From positions 10,084,001 to 10,148,000 of the forward strand of contig OY754466.1 of NCBI GenBank assembly GCA_963575645.1: 64,000 nucleotides of DNA. The letters are read 5' to 3'. The position numbers and the translations under genes were made by a program. Below are positions 22,535 to 32,511 of the stretch, in pieces; the first letter of the stretch is position 1; every line of letters begins with the position of its first letter. The stretch is from Xanthostigma xanthostigma (lineage: Eukaryota; Arthropoda; Insecta; Raphidioptera; Raphidiidae). The notes under the pieces are model-generated. The model was not told the DNA's origin and made no database searches. It saw only the letters and a list, made by a program, of their open reading frames with translations.

Positions 22535-23299
22535 GTTTAACAAATTTTTTTTCGTGTATTTATTTTTAAGTTTTTACTGTGCTTTTTAAAAAGTGCGATT
22601 TGCATCCGAACGAAAACCGGACTGGTCAATTAGTTATTATAATATTATATTGTTATCGGAACTGCCAAATTCAATCTCGATCTAAAACTGTAGGTAAATT
22701 ATCATTTGTTTCTGCATTGTTATGTAAAAAAAAATAAAAGGTAATTTATAGGGTCGTTCCATTTGGCGTTCGATATGACTCGACTATATATATTCACTGG
22801 GGGTCTCGGGTAAATGGAAAGCAACCATTTTGAACACACGTAGATCTAGTTGCAACATGCTTTTGTTACAGAACTTGGCCACAGTTGGCCGTGGCAGCGC
22901 GAAAACACCGCCGCGCGCCGGTGACAAAAGCCGTGCAACGTAAATTTTACCTCCGAAAGTTTTTAACATAAACTTTATCCATATTATATGACTAATTTTA
23001 CTTTTTCATGCGATGTTGTATTATATTAAAAGCTTTGTTTGCACTTTAAAATTAAAGAAGTGTTTTTATTCAGTTTTTTCGTTTTTATAAGGTTGGTATA
23101 AAATGAAACGGATTTTTGTTTTCATTAACGTAATGCGCAATTAATTGCTTATTATTTTATCATAAATGTTTTTCTTTGTTTATAAGTGTTCTTTGAATGT
23201 TTTGCTTTTTCATGTTCACTTCTCGGAAACTTATTTCTGGGTCATTCATTGTTTTCAGGTATAATAGAGGTTCAATCTCGTATATATGTTGTGAACCAA
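22535..23299. other. No gene seen
   Basis: Mostly AT-rich. A short CpG-richer patch at 22890-22940 contains GCGCGAAAACACCGCCGCGC. No coding frame supported. Confidence 0.4.
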
Positions 23300-23576
23300 G
23301 TGATAAATAGGGCATTATTTATAATACCCGGGCAGTTTAAAAAATGCCCTATATGAGAGGGCAGTGTGATAAAAACTATTCAAAAAATTAAATTGACCGG
23401 GCATTATGAATAATGCCCTTCACCTATTGGGCAGAATAATAAAAAGATTTTTTTTTAAATTATTTTAATGTTGACATACATTATTATTATAAAATAATTA
23501 TGGTAGGAAGGTATAAGTACTTAGCAACAAATTCAAAATATAAAACGAATATGAGTTTTTTTTAAGATAATCAGTC

Positions 23577-23640
23577 TCAAATTAAAAATATGTTTTTTGG
23601 GTTCGGGGGACCTCAAAACGAAAAAATATTGTAAAATACG
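23577..23640 (-). repeat. R1 fragment, copy b
   Basis: 'ATGTTTTTTGGGTTCGGGGG' and ACCTCAAAACGAAAAAATATT match the R1 interior. Confidence 0.6.
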
Positions 23641-23734
23641 CTCTGTTGTGAGCAGGGGATGAGTTGCGTGCTCTGATTGGCTAGTGCGTATCACATATTT
23701 GTCCCTGCTCTCCACGTCTTGCCAAATGTACTTA

Positions 23735-24155
23735 AATTATCAAATTGCCCAACAATCACATAGCAATATTCATAATATTGAAATGTGTAATGTTTTATAA
23801 AAAGCATAAAGACTACTTTGAAAATAGATCAAATAAACATATGCACGATACCAGAAAAAAAAATGATTTAAATTATATTCAAACTTCAATATGCGCCGTC
23901 CACAATAATAATCACAATATAATAGTCAAAATTTGCAATACGATACCTAAAAACTTAATACAATTACCTGACACAAAATTAAAATATAAACTTAAACAAA
24001 TTCTTATAGATCTTGCACCCTACAAACTGGATGATCTATACAGCAATTTACATAATTTTTAAATATTTTAATATTATTTTAATGTATTTTGACTTGTTAT
24101 ATATCTTCGCTGAAGATCTATTTAATAAATTCTTTATTATTATTATTATTAATGA
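23735..24155 (+). pseudogene. LINE ORF2 C-terminal fragment with 3' tail
   Basis: The open frame 23736-24062 has no native start: a stop lies just upstream, and the apparent start is a TTG. It reads 'KHMHDTRKKNDLNYIQTS' and then 'ICNTIPKNLIQLPDTKLK', which fit the C-terminal block of Jockey-type reverse transcriptases (H.Y.TR.., LYN.LP..I..L). It ends naturally at 24062. The 3' part contains CTGAAGATCTATTTAATAAA and a TTA tail at 24129-24155. A 5'-truncated dead copy inside the palindromic element. Confidence 0.65.
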
Positions 24156-24664
24156 CCGGGCACTGTGATAAATAATGAAGTTTTAATGATTAATTATTTA
24201 TTACATGGCACGATTTGACTTGTCATTATTCATATTGCCCGGGCATTATAAATAATGCCCTGATTAATCACATAGTCCATAACATATACAATCTGGCAAC
24301 GCTGCTTGTAGTGGAAATTATATTTTTACTTTGTATAGGTAATAATTTCAAGGAAAATAAGTCAATAGTCATAAAAAATGAAATAACACTTTAATGAAAA
24401 CGTTATGTATTTACAATTAATGAATATTTTAATAAATACTAACATAGTAATCTAGTGACTGTGATTGTTTAATAATATTTTAAATAAATTAAGCTAGCTT
24501 TTACAAACAAGACAACATTTTCAACAAATCATTACATAACAGTTTTTAGCAATTTGCCAAAAATAAACACTCATACCAATATAGCACTAAAATTTTCTTT
24601 GAAAATGTCTTTGAGATTTCAAAATATTTGTTGAGTGCACCGATTTTCTTCAATTATTTAAAGA

Positions 24665-24930
24665 TAGTGATGTCGATATCTTGAGTATCCGTTACTCGAA
24701 AAGACCCGAAAGTGGTAAGAAGTATTCGTTGCAGGATCTACACTCTACCGTTATTATCGAAAGGTAGTGTTGCTGTTTGTGGGATATCTGTTGGCATATT
24801 GTTTGATTACTTGTTGTTGCAGCGTGGTTGCTTGAAATTGTAGAATACAAGTAACGGATACTAAGTGATAATTACTCGAAGCGAAAGAATTCAGTAATTC
24901 GATTACTCCAGTAATCGTATGTGACATCAC
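24665..24930. mobile_element. hAT-like MITE, degraded
   Basis: The left end TAGTGATGTCGATATC and right end GTATGTGACATCAC are complementary over the outer bases. Many internal GTTACTCG and AGTAAC motifs are typical of subterminal repeats. No 8-bp duplication found. Confidence 0.5.
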
Positions 24931-24967
24931 CGTTTCAGAACACTTATAAATTATTATTGCTTCTCAA

Positions 24968-25811
24968 CAGAGCTGGGCAATTAAACATCGAGCAATTTAT
25001 TGAAGCAAAAAGCACTTTCAAAAATGTTTTAAATCATTGATCATTTACTAAAGTGCTTAAAAAAATTAAGCATTAAACATTTTAAATCTTAACTTTCAAC
25101 ATTAAGTTATGATATAAATTTTGGACATGATCAATATTTCTAATTGATGGGACAAATAAGAAATTGTTTTCTAACATCAAACGAATTAAATTTTTTTTTT
25201 TTTAATATATGGTTTATTGGCCTCTACATCCTCTGACATAATCAGCCATGTCAATGAATTAAAAGTTATAAAAGATAGACGAAAAATATTTTATTAAACT
25301 TTGCTTATTAAGTAATTTATTTACGTGCTCAATAAGTTCCAAGTTTTTGTTCAAACTTGCTCTAAAGGCCCCCATACACCTCGTTCTTTTTTGGCAGTTT
25401 TAACCGCACGGGCAAAACTGTACGGGTAAACACGAACAACGACCATATCCATACACTAGGCGTTGTTTCGTTCAGTTTTTCTGAAGTCGTTGCATCATCT
25501 GATCTGCTTTGATGGATCCTACAACGTTACAGAGTCGAACAAAACCCGTCCTTTTTAACTGTGTCGTCACACACACGGGCCGACTTGAACGACACGTTTA
25601 AAACGGACGGTTTAAATCAAGCAGCAGCAGTTATTTTTAAACGCCGGTAAGAAGGACGGTTTTTGGCCACACACCGACCGTTTTACCCGTACAGTTTTAC
25701 CCGTGCGGTTAAAACTGCCAAAAAAGAACGAGGTGTATGGGGGCCTTAAGCATCGAGCAACTGTTTTATTACGTGTAATATTTAAGTGCCTTTCAGCATT
25801 GCCCAGCTCTG
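24968..25811. mobile_element. hAT element with a perfect 8-bp duplication
   Basis: Ends CAGAGCTGGGCAAT and ATTGCCCAGCTCTG are perfect complements over 14 bp. CTTCTCAA flanks both sides (24960-24967 and 25812-25819). It carries a nested Harbinger MITE. Its right edge lies about 100 bp from the stop codon of the small secreted-protein gene. Confidence 0.93.
25366..25746. mobile_element. Harbinger-type MITE nested in the hAT
   Basis: Inverted ends of about 65 bp with one mismatch, starting AGGCCCCCATACACCTCG. The 3-bp duplication TAA (25363-25365 and 25747-25749) is typical of PIF/Harbinger. It is younger than the surrounding hAT. Confidence 0.92.
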
Positions 25812-25827
25812 CTTCTCAACTTATTAT

Positions 25828-25833
25828 TTTAAT
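25828..25833 (-). terminator. Possible poly(A) signal of the small secreted-protein gene
   Basis: ATTAAA on the minus strand lies about 77 bp after the stop codon. No AATAAA is nearer. Confidence 0.4.
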
Positions 25834-25909
25834 TCTGAGGATGTTTAAAGAAATATTATACTTTTGAAATTGTTGGCCTTTTCTCGATTGAAGACTGTCA
25901 GCGGTAATT

Positions 25910-26254
25910 TTATCTTCTTCTTCTATCAACAAATCCGGCGTGTTTGACAATTTTATAGATTTCAGATCGTGGGATTTTTTCAGCAGCTCTCTCGAACACA
26001 GGCATTTCTTTATTTGTAAGCCACGATTCCCTGGCAAGTCCTTCGGCAATTCGCGGATTTTTATAGAACGGATTCAACAGTTCAGGTGGTAAATGAGATT
26101 CGGCTTCGGCATTCAGGACAACTGCACGATGCGCCAAGGTGTTCGGACTTTCAACTAGTTGCTGTTGTTGAACATATTGAACCGGAGGTGGAACGAGCAG
26201 CTGTGCACACGCGGACGTTGCAATAGCTACTAAAATTGCTGCGACTGTGGTCAT
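25910..26254 (-). CDS. Small secreted protein, 114 aa
   Basis: Starts at a true ATG (26254). Residues 1-18 form a signal peptide (hydrophobic 'AAILVAIATSACAQ', cleavage probably after Ala-16 or Gln-18). The mature part starts with 'LLVPPPVQYVQQQQ', then an acidic and helical region ('NAEAESHLPPELLNPFYKNP', 'ESWLTNKEMPVFERAAEKIP') and ends in a basic tail of four Arg. It has no cysteine except in the signal peptide and no known domain that I recognise. I have a vague recollection of similar short secreted lepidopteran proteins but will not name one. The four-Arg tail could be a processing site or simply the C-terminus. A 3' splice site pattern (TTTTCTCTTTCCAG) ends 15-16 bases before the ATG, so a 5' UTR intron is likely. 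This is the only convincing host coding exon in the window. Confidence 0.75.
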   Translation of the reverse strand: MTTVAAILVAIATSACAQLLVPPPVQYVQQQQLVESPNTLAHRAVVLNAEAESHLPPELLNPFYKNPRIAEGLARESWLTNKEMPVFERAAEKIPRSEIYKIVKHAGFVDRRRR

Positions 26255-26338
26255 TTTTTTTTTTGTTTTCTGGAAAGAGAAAAGTTATTTTAATATAAAA
26301 TAATCGACAGAAATAAATGTTTACGAAATGTGAACTCA

Positions 26339-26379
26339 ACTGATTATTTTAATTAGAATGTTAACGTAGTCTATTTATA
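26339..26379 (-). promoter_or_regulatory. TATA box and initiator of the small secreted-protein gene
   Basis: TATAAATAG (26371-26379) and the arthropod initiator TCAGT (26339-26343) lie upstream of the ATG. Their spacing, about 38 bp, is longer than the usual 30. A donor-like GTAAAC at about 26319-26324 would leave a very short intron (~54 bp) before the acceptor at 26270. Confidence 0.5.
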
Positions 26380-26455
26380 CAGGGTGTCCCAGACATGACT
26401 TCCTAGGCCTGTATCGCGAATATTTTTTAAAATAACCTCATCAAGAAAGAGAGAG
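26380..26455 (+). repeat. Tc1/mariner-like terminus fragment
   Basis: ACAGGGTGTCCCAGACATGA, directly after TA, looks like a terminal repeat of a Tc1/mariner-type element. No opposite end is present. It starts one base beyond the TATA motif of the adjacent gene. Confidence 0.5.
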
Positions 26456-26493
26456 ATTGTAGATTATAGACGCTAAACATATATTCCTATTAG

Positions 26494-26845
26494 CGGTCCC
26501 GCCCGGCTTCACCCGGGTGCAAAAGAACGAATGGGAGGAGGTACATGAGTACGCACGTTCATCTTAGTTTACCGAGATGAATGTTGTGTCCAAATTTCAT
26601 GATGATCAGAGTTAACGTTCAAAAGTTTTTGTCGGGACGGGCAAATTTTGAGCTACATTTTGCAAAATTTTTCATTGATGCTCCGCTCCTATTGGTCGTA
26701 GCGTGATATTATATAGCCTATAGCCTTTCTAGATAAATGGACTATCCAACAAACAAAAAACAAATTCAATTCGAACCAGTATAGTTCCTGAGATTAGCGC
26801 GTTCAAGCAAACAAACTCTTTAGCTTAATATATTAGTATAGATGA
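26494..26845 (+). repeat. Short interspersed repeat Z, copy c
   Basis: Head 'TAGCGGTCCCGCCCGGCTTC', then GTTTACCGAGATGAATGTTG and 'AATTTCATGATGATCAG', ending 'TATTAGTATAGAT' as in copy d. Confidence 0.8.
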
Positions 26846-26895
26846 TTTTCTCTACAAAATGGCAGTAAATTATACGCCAAAAGTGAGAAATGGTA

Positions 26896-27130
26896 GGTAC
26901 TAATTTAGGTCAAAATTAATTTTTTAGTTTTGAGGTCCCTGGAGTTAAAAAATCAAGTCTTTATAGAAAATGTGTGTTTGTCTATGCGCACGATACAGGT
27001 CAAACGGCTAAGTGATCGAAATGAAATTTTGATAGGATGTTTGACATGTGAAAAAGAAAAGTCATATTGTTTTTCGGGAAAATCGGCGCATGCGCAAAAG
27101 AGATATTTGCTATCACGTTGTTCTCTCTAT
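26896..27130 (+). repeat. R1 copy c
   Basis: 'TTTGAGGTCCCTGGAGTTAA', CACGATACAGGTCAAACGG and 'ATCGGCGCATGCGCA' match R1. A short frame here is not a gene. Confidence 0.7.
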
Positions 27131-27339
27131 TAGTCCCTTCTTAAGGTATTATGGCATTTTTATAAATTAACTGTTTAAAAAAAATAATAAATTAATTAAA
27201 CGAAGCGATACTGCGCGCACAAAAATGAACACAGATTTAGTTTCTTATTATTTTGTCAGCACATTTTTGACAGAAAACATTTTAATTTTTAGTAACGTCT
27301 AAAATAGACGAACGTATGTAGCTTAAGCAACGAATAATT

Positions 27340-28516
27340 CTAGATGGAAAAGTCGAAAGCAGAACATTTGACTTAGGAACTTTGTTTGGACTAGTTAGGA
27401 GATAAACATACTAAAAGTCCTTACCCCTCCGAGGTACGCCCGAAGGGGGGGAGCACAAAGAAGGTACCGTTTTTTGGTATTTTGCTTTCATCTGGAAAAC
27501 GGTACGTCGTACGAAATTTTGTTGGAATACATAATGAAAGCTGATAAAATTCTCTACAACTTTAGTTCTCACACTTTTTATCTATCTCCAATCTTTGCCT
27601 AGCTATGAGCTCCGAAAAATGGTCGATTTTCAAAAATGTGTTAAATTCTCTGTAGCACATTGTAACAATACGAATTTGTCAAAATCATTTCGTATCGCTC
27701 ATCCACACTATTAAAAACACCCACACACCATTAAAAAATAACATAAGCTGGGAGTACCTCCACACAGGGCCCTCTTTCCCACTGGGCACTCTGGCACGTG
27801 CCCAGGGCCCCGCGATCGATAGGGACCCCCTAGTTTAATGGTATACTAAGTACCTAAACTGTTTTAAACAAAAATCATCAGTAAACTATTTTTCATATAC
27901 TTATTTTTTTTGTGTCCTTCATGTTAAAATTGGGAACGTGATCCTTTTAAATATATGCATTTTATATCACATTCCTCGACTTAGAATCTAGAACCTTGTT
28001 TATCTATTTTCTTTGTCTATTCTAACAAAATAGTGCTCTGTTAAGGTCATAGGGGCCCCATAATCCTAATGTGCCCAGGGCCTTCAATAGGTTAAAGCTT
28101 ATGTTATTTTATAATAGTGTGTGGGTGTTTTTAATAGTTTGGATGAGCGATACGAAATGATTTTGACAAATTCGTATTGTTACAATGTGCTACAGAGAAT
28201 TTAACACATTTTTGAAAATCGATCATTTTTCGACCATTTTTCGGAGCTCATAACTAGGCAAAGATTGGAGATAGATAAAAAGTGTGAAAACTAAAGTTGT
28301 AGAGAATTTTATCAGCTTTCATTATGTATTCCAACAAAATTTCGTACGACGTACCGTTTTCGAGATGAAAGCAAAAAACCAAAAAACGGGACCTTCTTTG
28401 TGCTCCCCCCCTTCGGGCGTACCTCAGAGAGGCAAGGACTTTTAGTATGTTTATCTCCTAACTAGTCCAAACAAAATTCCTAAGTCAAATGTTCTGCTTT
28501 TGACTTTTCCATCTAG
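27340..28516. repeat. Large fold-back element, ~410-bp arms
   Basis: The left arm 27340-27750 and right arm 28095-28516 are near-identical reverse complements (starting CTAGATGGAAAAGTC, ending GACTTTTCCATCTAG). The centre is filled by a truncated hAT element. The arms contain GGTACGTCGTACGAAATTTT and 'GGAGCACAAAGAAGGT'. No coding frame. Confidence 0.88.
27764..28094. mobile_element. Truncated hAT element in the fold-back loop
   Basis: Begins CAGGGCCCTCTTTCCCACTG with CACGTGCCCAGGGCCCC just inside. The right side has GGGGCCCCATAATCCTAATG and GTGCCCAGGGCC but lacks the usual terminal CCGGCCCTG-type end, so the copy is incomplete. Confidence 0.5.
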
Positions 28517-29040
28517 ATGCCCCTTATGAGCACTCATTGACTAAACTAATGTAAATTGTGTGTGCTTTGAAATTGATTTAACATTCTAGTTTTTATATTT
28601 TTGCAATATTGTAAAATTTCAAATAAATAATAAATTATTATCAATGTCAACAGGAATGAAAAACTCACTGATATTTTGTATGAGTTTATCGCGGAAAAAA
28701 GATCAGATTTTAAAAGTTAAATGGCGTATACGTAATACACTTAAATTAGTGTGTTTTTGTGTAGACAAGGTTAACATTTATACATTAGGTATGTGGATTA
28801 TAAGAACAACGAATCAGGAACTTAAACAGTTATTTATATATAATATTATGCTATTTGAATGATATAGACATACATATACCGAGGTAATACACAGCGGAGA
28901 ATGCAAGGCTAACCAGATCTTGATCTTAACCGACATTATTTAAATAATTGTCTGTAATACCTCTAATATGGGACATAAATCCATGCATTTACGACCTGTG
29001 TTTTCTTACTCATTCTAAATTTAATAATGTAATAGAATTT
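28517..29040. other. No feature seen
   Basis: AT-rich. A 72-aa plus frame at 28644-28862 has no recognisable content. Confidence 0.4.
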
Positions 29041-29785
29041 ATTCAACTCATGCGCGTTATTCATGTTTTGTCATGCCTAAAAACCGAACCCTAAATAGCC
29101 ATTTACCGACTGGTGACAATTACTTGTCATAACTCAATGAAGATTCCTACTAGCTCGGCCATTGTGGAGTAATGAAAATAAACGTAACTATTTTCTAAGT
29201 CGTAACGAAATAGTAGGTAGCAACAACTCCGTTGTTACCCATTGAGGCTAAAATTGAGAGGCCGAATGTTTTCGACATGGAGTTTATTCATAACCGGTTA
29301 ACCTCAAACCAAAACATTGAATCGTGCTGTTTGGTACTGTTAGTATTGACAGTTTTTTTATAAAGAAATAAATAGATATTTACAACATCTTATTAATAAC
29401 AATAAATAAAACATGAATAACGCGCAATTGTTGAATAAAATTATGGGCGCAACTTGTAGGCTAAGTCATGACCTGTCAGCGCAATGAATGACTTAGACTA
29501 CTAGTTACGTCAATAACTATTTAAAAAGTAACTTCAGAAATACTCAAATAACAGATTCCGTACCAAAATATTGGAATTTTTTGATAACTAGTGATGCTCA
29601 ATTATCAGATCGTCGTATCTAAAGGCAGCTGCACACTAAGCTGGATTTGTCTCTAGATTCCTTGCTAGATTTGGCTACTAGTTTTCTAGCGCTGGTTTTC
29701 TTAATTGCTTTCATGTGCTCGCTTTACATGAGACGTCTTTGTAAGCTTGTTTTGTGGATAGATACAATATAGTGTATTTGCTTTT
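29041..29785 (+). repeat. 745-bp tandem duplication, unit A
   Basis: Begins TTCAACTCATGCGCG; an internal reverse complement (ATGAATAACGCGCAATTG, near 29412) makes the first ~400 bp a fold-back. The second part starts AGGCAGCTGCACACTAAGC, a Harbinger-like end, and contains 'CTAGCGCTGGTTTTCTTAAT'. Unit B follows immediately. Confidence 0.88.
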
Positions 29786-30535
29786 ATTCAACTCATGCGC
29801 GCTATTCATGTTTTATCATGCCTAAAAACCGAACCCTAAATAGCCATTTACCGACTGGTGACAATTACTTGTCATAACTCAATGAAAATTCCTACTAGCT
29901 CGGCCATTGTGGAGTAATGAAAATAAACGTAACTATTTTCTGAGTCGTAACGAAATAGTAGGTAACAACAACTCCGTTGTTACCCATTGAGACTAAAATT
30001 GAGAGGCCGAATGTTTTCGACATGGAGTTTATTCATAACCGGCTAACCTCAAACCAAAACATTGAATCGTGCTGTTTGGTGCTGTTAGTATTGACAGTTT
30101 TTTTATAAAGAAATAAATAGATATTTACAACATCTCATTATAATTAAAACATGAATAACGCGCAATTGTTGAATAAAATTATGGGCGCAACTTGTAGGCT
30201 AAGTCATGACCTGTCAGCGCGATGAATGACTTAGACTACTAGTTACGCCAATAACTATTTAAAAAGTAACTTCAGAAATACTCAAATAACGTTATTTTAG
30301 ATTCCGTACCAAAATATTGGAATTTTTTGATAACTAGTGATGCTCAATTATCAGATCGTCGTATCTAAAGGCAGCTGCATACTAAGCTGGATTTGCCTCT
30401 AGATTCCTTGCTAGATTTGGCTACTAGTTTTCTAGCGCTGGTTTTCTTAATTGCTTTCATGTGCTCGCTTTACACGAGACGTCTTTTTAAGCTTGTTTTG
30501 TTGATAGATACAATATAGTGTATTTGCTTTTATAG
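29786..30535 (+). repeat. 745-bp tandem duplication, unit B
   Basis: A copy of unit A with scattered substitutions and small indels (for example an extra 'GTTATTTTA' near 30291). A third, partial copy of its first half is inserted at 44822-45301. Confidence 0.88.
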
Positions 30536-31286
30536 GCAGTGTGGCTCTATTGTATGAACTTAACTTTGTTATTGAAAAAAATAAAAAAAACTACCCCTTA
30601 ATACACCCCTTAACACAACATTTTTTTACTTAATTTCAATCAACATCTGTACTAAATTATATACACCCTTCAGTATACAAATCCATACCAGTAAACTTGC
30701 GTTTTCATAAAATTTGTAAGTCTGGTCCTGTCAGGCCGATTTTCTTTAAATTTTAGCAACACATTTTAATAATTACTAGAGGGTTACATTTGAAATTTGA
30801 AACGATTATTAAAATTTTTTTCGGTATCTTTTTTCCAAAAATAGTGCCAAAGAAGAAATTTTGGTCCGACCATCCGACCAACGCCAATAGTATAAGTGCC
30901 TAATGGCAAATACACTAATTAATGAACGTACCTACTTCAAGAGGTGATTATTCAAGTTGTGAGATCAGAACACCCGAATATAAATTTGCCAAGCTGTTGA
31001 AGATTGAAACGTAATTATTATTTGTTTGTTGAATTCTTTTGAATCTGTGCAAAATAAATGTGATTTCAACCTTTCATCTACATAAAGCTTAATTCTCGAA
31101 TGAAGTGTTTTGCACGGATATTTAATAAAGGATTTGAAACCTTTATTTTAACATATAATTAATTAAATTTTAATGAACGTTATTTTGTACAAAGAAAAGA
31201 AAATTTGTATTGAAATCGAAAATTTTATTAATTTTCTCGGAATTTTATGGCGACAATGAGGAGTTTTGTGATGTACAAGTTACATA
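30536..31286. other. No feature seen
   Basis: AT-rich, without coding frame or repeat partner recognised. Confidence 0.4.
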
Positions 31287-31294
31287 TTATAGAG

Positions 31295-31485
31295 CAGACC
31301 TGGGCAAATGGCGGACCGGATCCGGCCCGCAGCCGAGTTTTATCCGGCCCGCGAAGCATTTTGTAAATGATTATTAAGAGCGAAAATAGTTTGCCAGTAT
31401 AATTTGGCGCTCTCCAAATTTTTGGCCCACGGTCAAATTTTCATCACCAATGTGGCCCGACGATCAAAAGATTTGCCCGCCCCTG
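31295..31485. mobile_element. hAT MITE
   Basis: Ends CAGACCTGGGCAAAT and ATTTGCCCGCCCCTG; 8-bp duplications TTATAGAG (31287-31294) and TTGTAGAG (31486-31493), one mismatch. The interior is rich in GGCCCG. Confidence 0.85.
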
Positions 31486-31496
31486 TTGTAGAGCTA

Positions 31497-31913
31497 GTAG
31501 CGGCTCGTCCCGGTTTCACCCGGGTGCGATAGATATAATTCTGAAAAATGTATTTCGTTTGCGGCCAGGCTTCTGAACTAATTGCTTTGAGCAAATTCTA
31601 CCAGATTTGTTTCTGAACTAATAGCTTTGAGCGAATTCTAACAGATGTCGCTACTTGGTACTCAAACAGTTTTTGTTTTGTTTGCTTCTGAACTAATAGC
31701 TTTGAGAAAATTCTATCAGATGTCGTTACATGTTACTACAACAGTTTTTTTGAGAAAACGCCGTAATTTTGTACAAAATATTTATCAAAAACTATCCTAT
31801 AGCGTAAGTTGCACCGAGCAAGACGCATTTACAAAATTTCATTAAAATCGGTCAGTGGTTTCGGCGATTAACGCGGTCAAAATTGTGACACGAGAATTTT
31901 ATATAATATAGAT
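31497..31913 (+). repeat. Short interspersed repeat Y, copy c (fullest)
   Basis: Head 'GCGGCTCGTCCCGGTTTCACC', three phrases of CTGAACTAATAGCTTTGAG, then GGTCAGTGGTTTCGGCGATTA and the end ACACGAGAATTTTATATAAT. The 66-aa frame inside is not a gene. Confidence 0.8.
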
Positions 31914-32178
31914 TTGTCTATAGGAAATAATCTACTGATATACTTATTTCCATCCTTCACAGTGCAAACATTCGAGCTTTATTTCAAATTCATTTTTTAA
32001 TTACTATAAGTACAAACGTAAAACAAATCTAAAATATTGATATGGAAAATCATATATGACGTTCCAAAGTAATGTATAATTGAAAAGTGCCAGTGGAATT
32101 TCGAAGTAAAATATTACGTACATTTCCAAAGCCATACAAAATCAAATCACTGCATTTTTGCAGAAGTCATTGTTGTTG

Positions 32179-32511
32179 TTCCGAAATATAACCCACTATA
32201 CTGGTCAGTGCTAGTGACGTCATGAATCGACGCCATACTGTTGATTCGTTCCGAAATATACTGGCCAGCGCGTTGACGTATCATTATTTCTCTCGTCCAT
32301 TAAAAGTAATCGTTTATTTGTTTAGAAGATAATATTGCAAATAACAAATAATAAAATAAAAAAAATCCACAACGTCTGATGCATACACGTCGGGTTAAAT
32401 ATTTATGTCACGTTACATTTTTCTCACCAGTACAATTATGGCGTCGGTTTCTAGACTTCATTAGCATGTTCCGAAATATAACCCAGTATACTGGGTTATA
32501 TTTCGGAACAT
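32179..32511. mobile_element. Inverted-repeat element with a 46-bp perfect palindrome at its end
   Basis: The left end GTTCCGAAATATAACCCACT and right end GGGTTATATTTCGGAAC are complementary. The right end is part of a perfect 46-bp palindrome (32466-32511, centre GTA/TAC). A further copy of GTTCCGAAATATACTGG lies at about 32252. Confidence 0.7.

Larger units (their letters stand above)
23300..24272. mobile_element. Element with palindromic GGGCATTAT-type ends, carrying a LINE insert
   Basis: The left end GTGATAAATAGGGCATTAT and the right end, read in reverse (GTGATTAATCAGGGCATTAT), form inverted repeats of about 33 bp that contain 20-bp palindromes. Palindromes lie at 23310-23329 (one mismatch), 23399-23418 and 24241-24260 (perfect), with a related TGCCCT...AGGGCA at 23345-23363. 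R1 and LINE fragments occupy the middle. Superfamily unknown. Confidence 0.6.
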
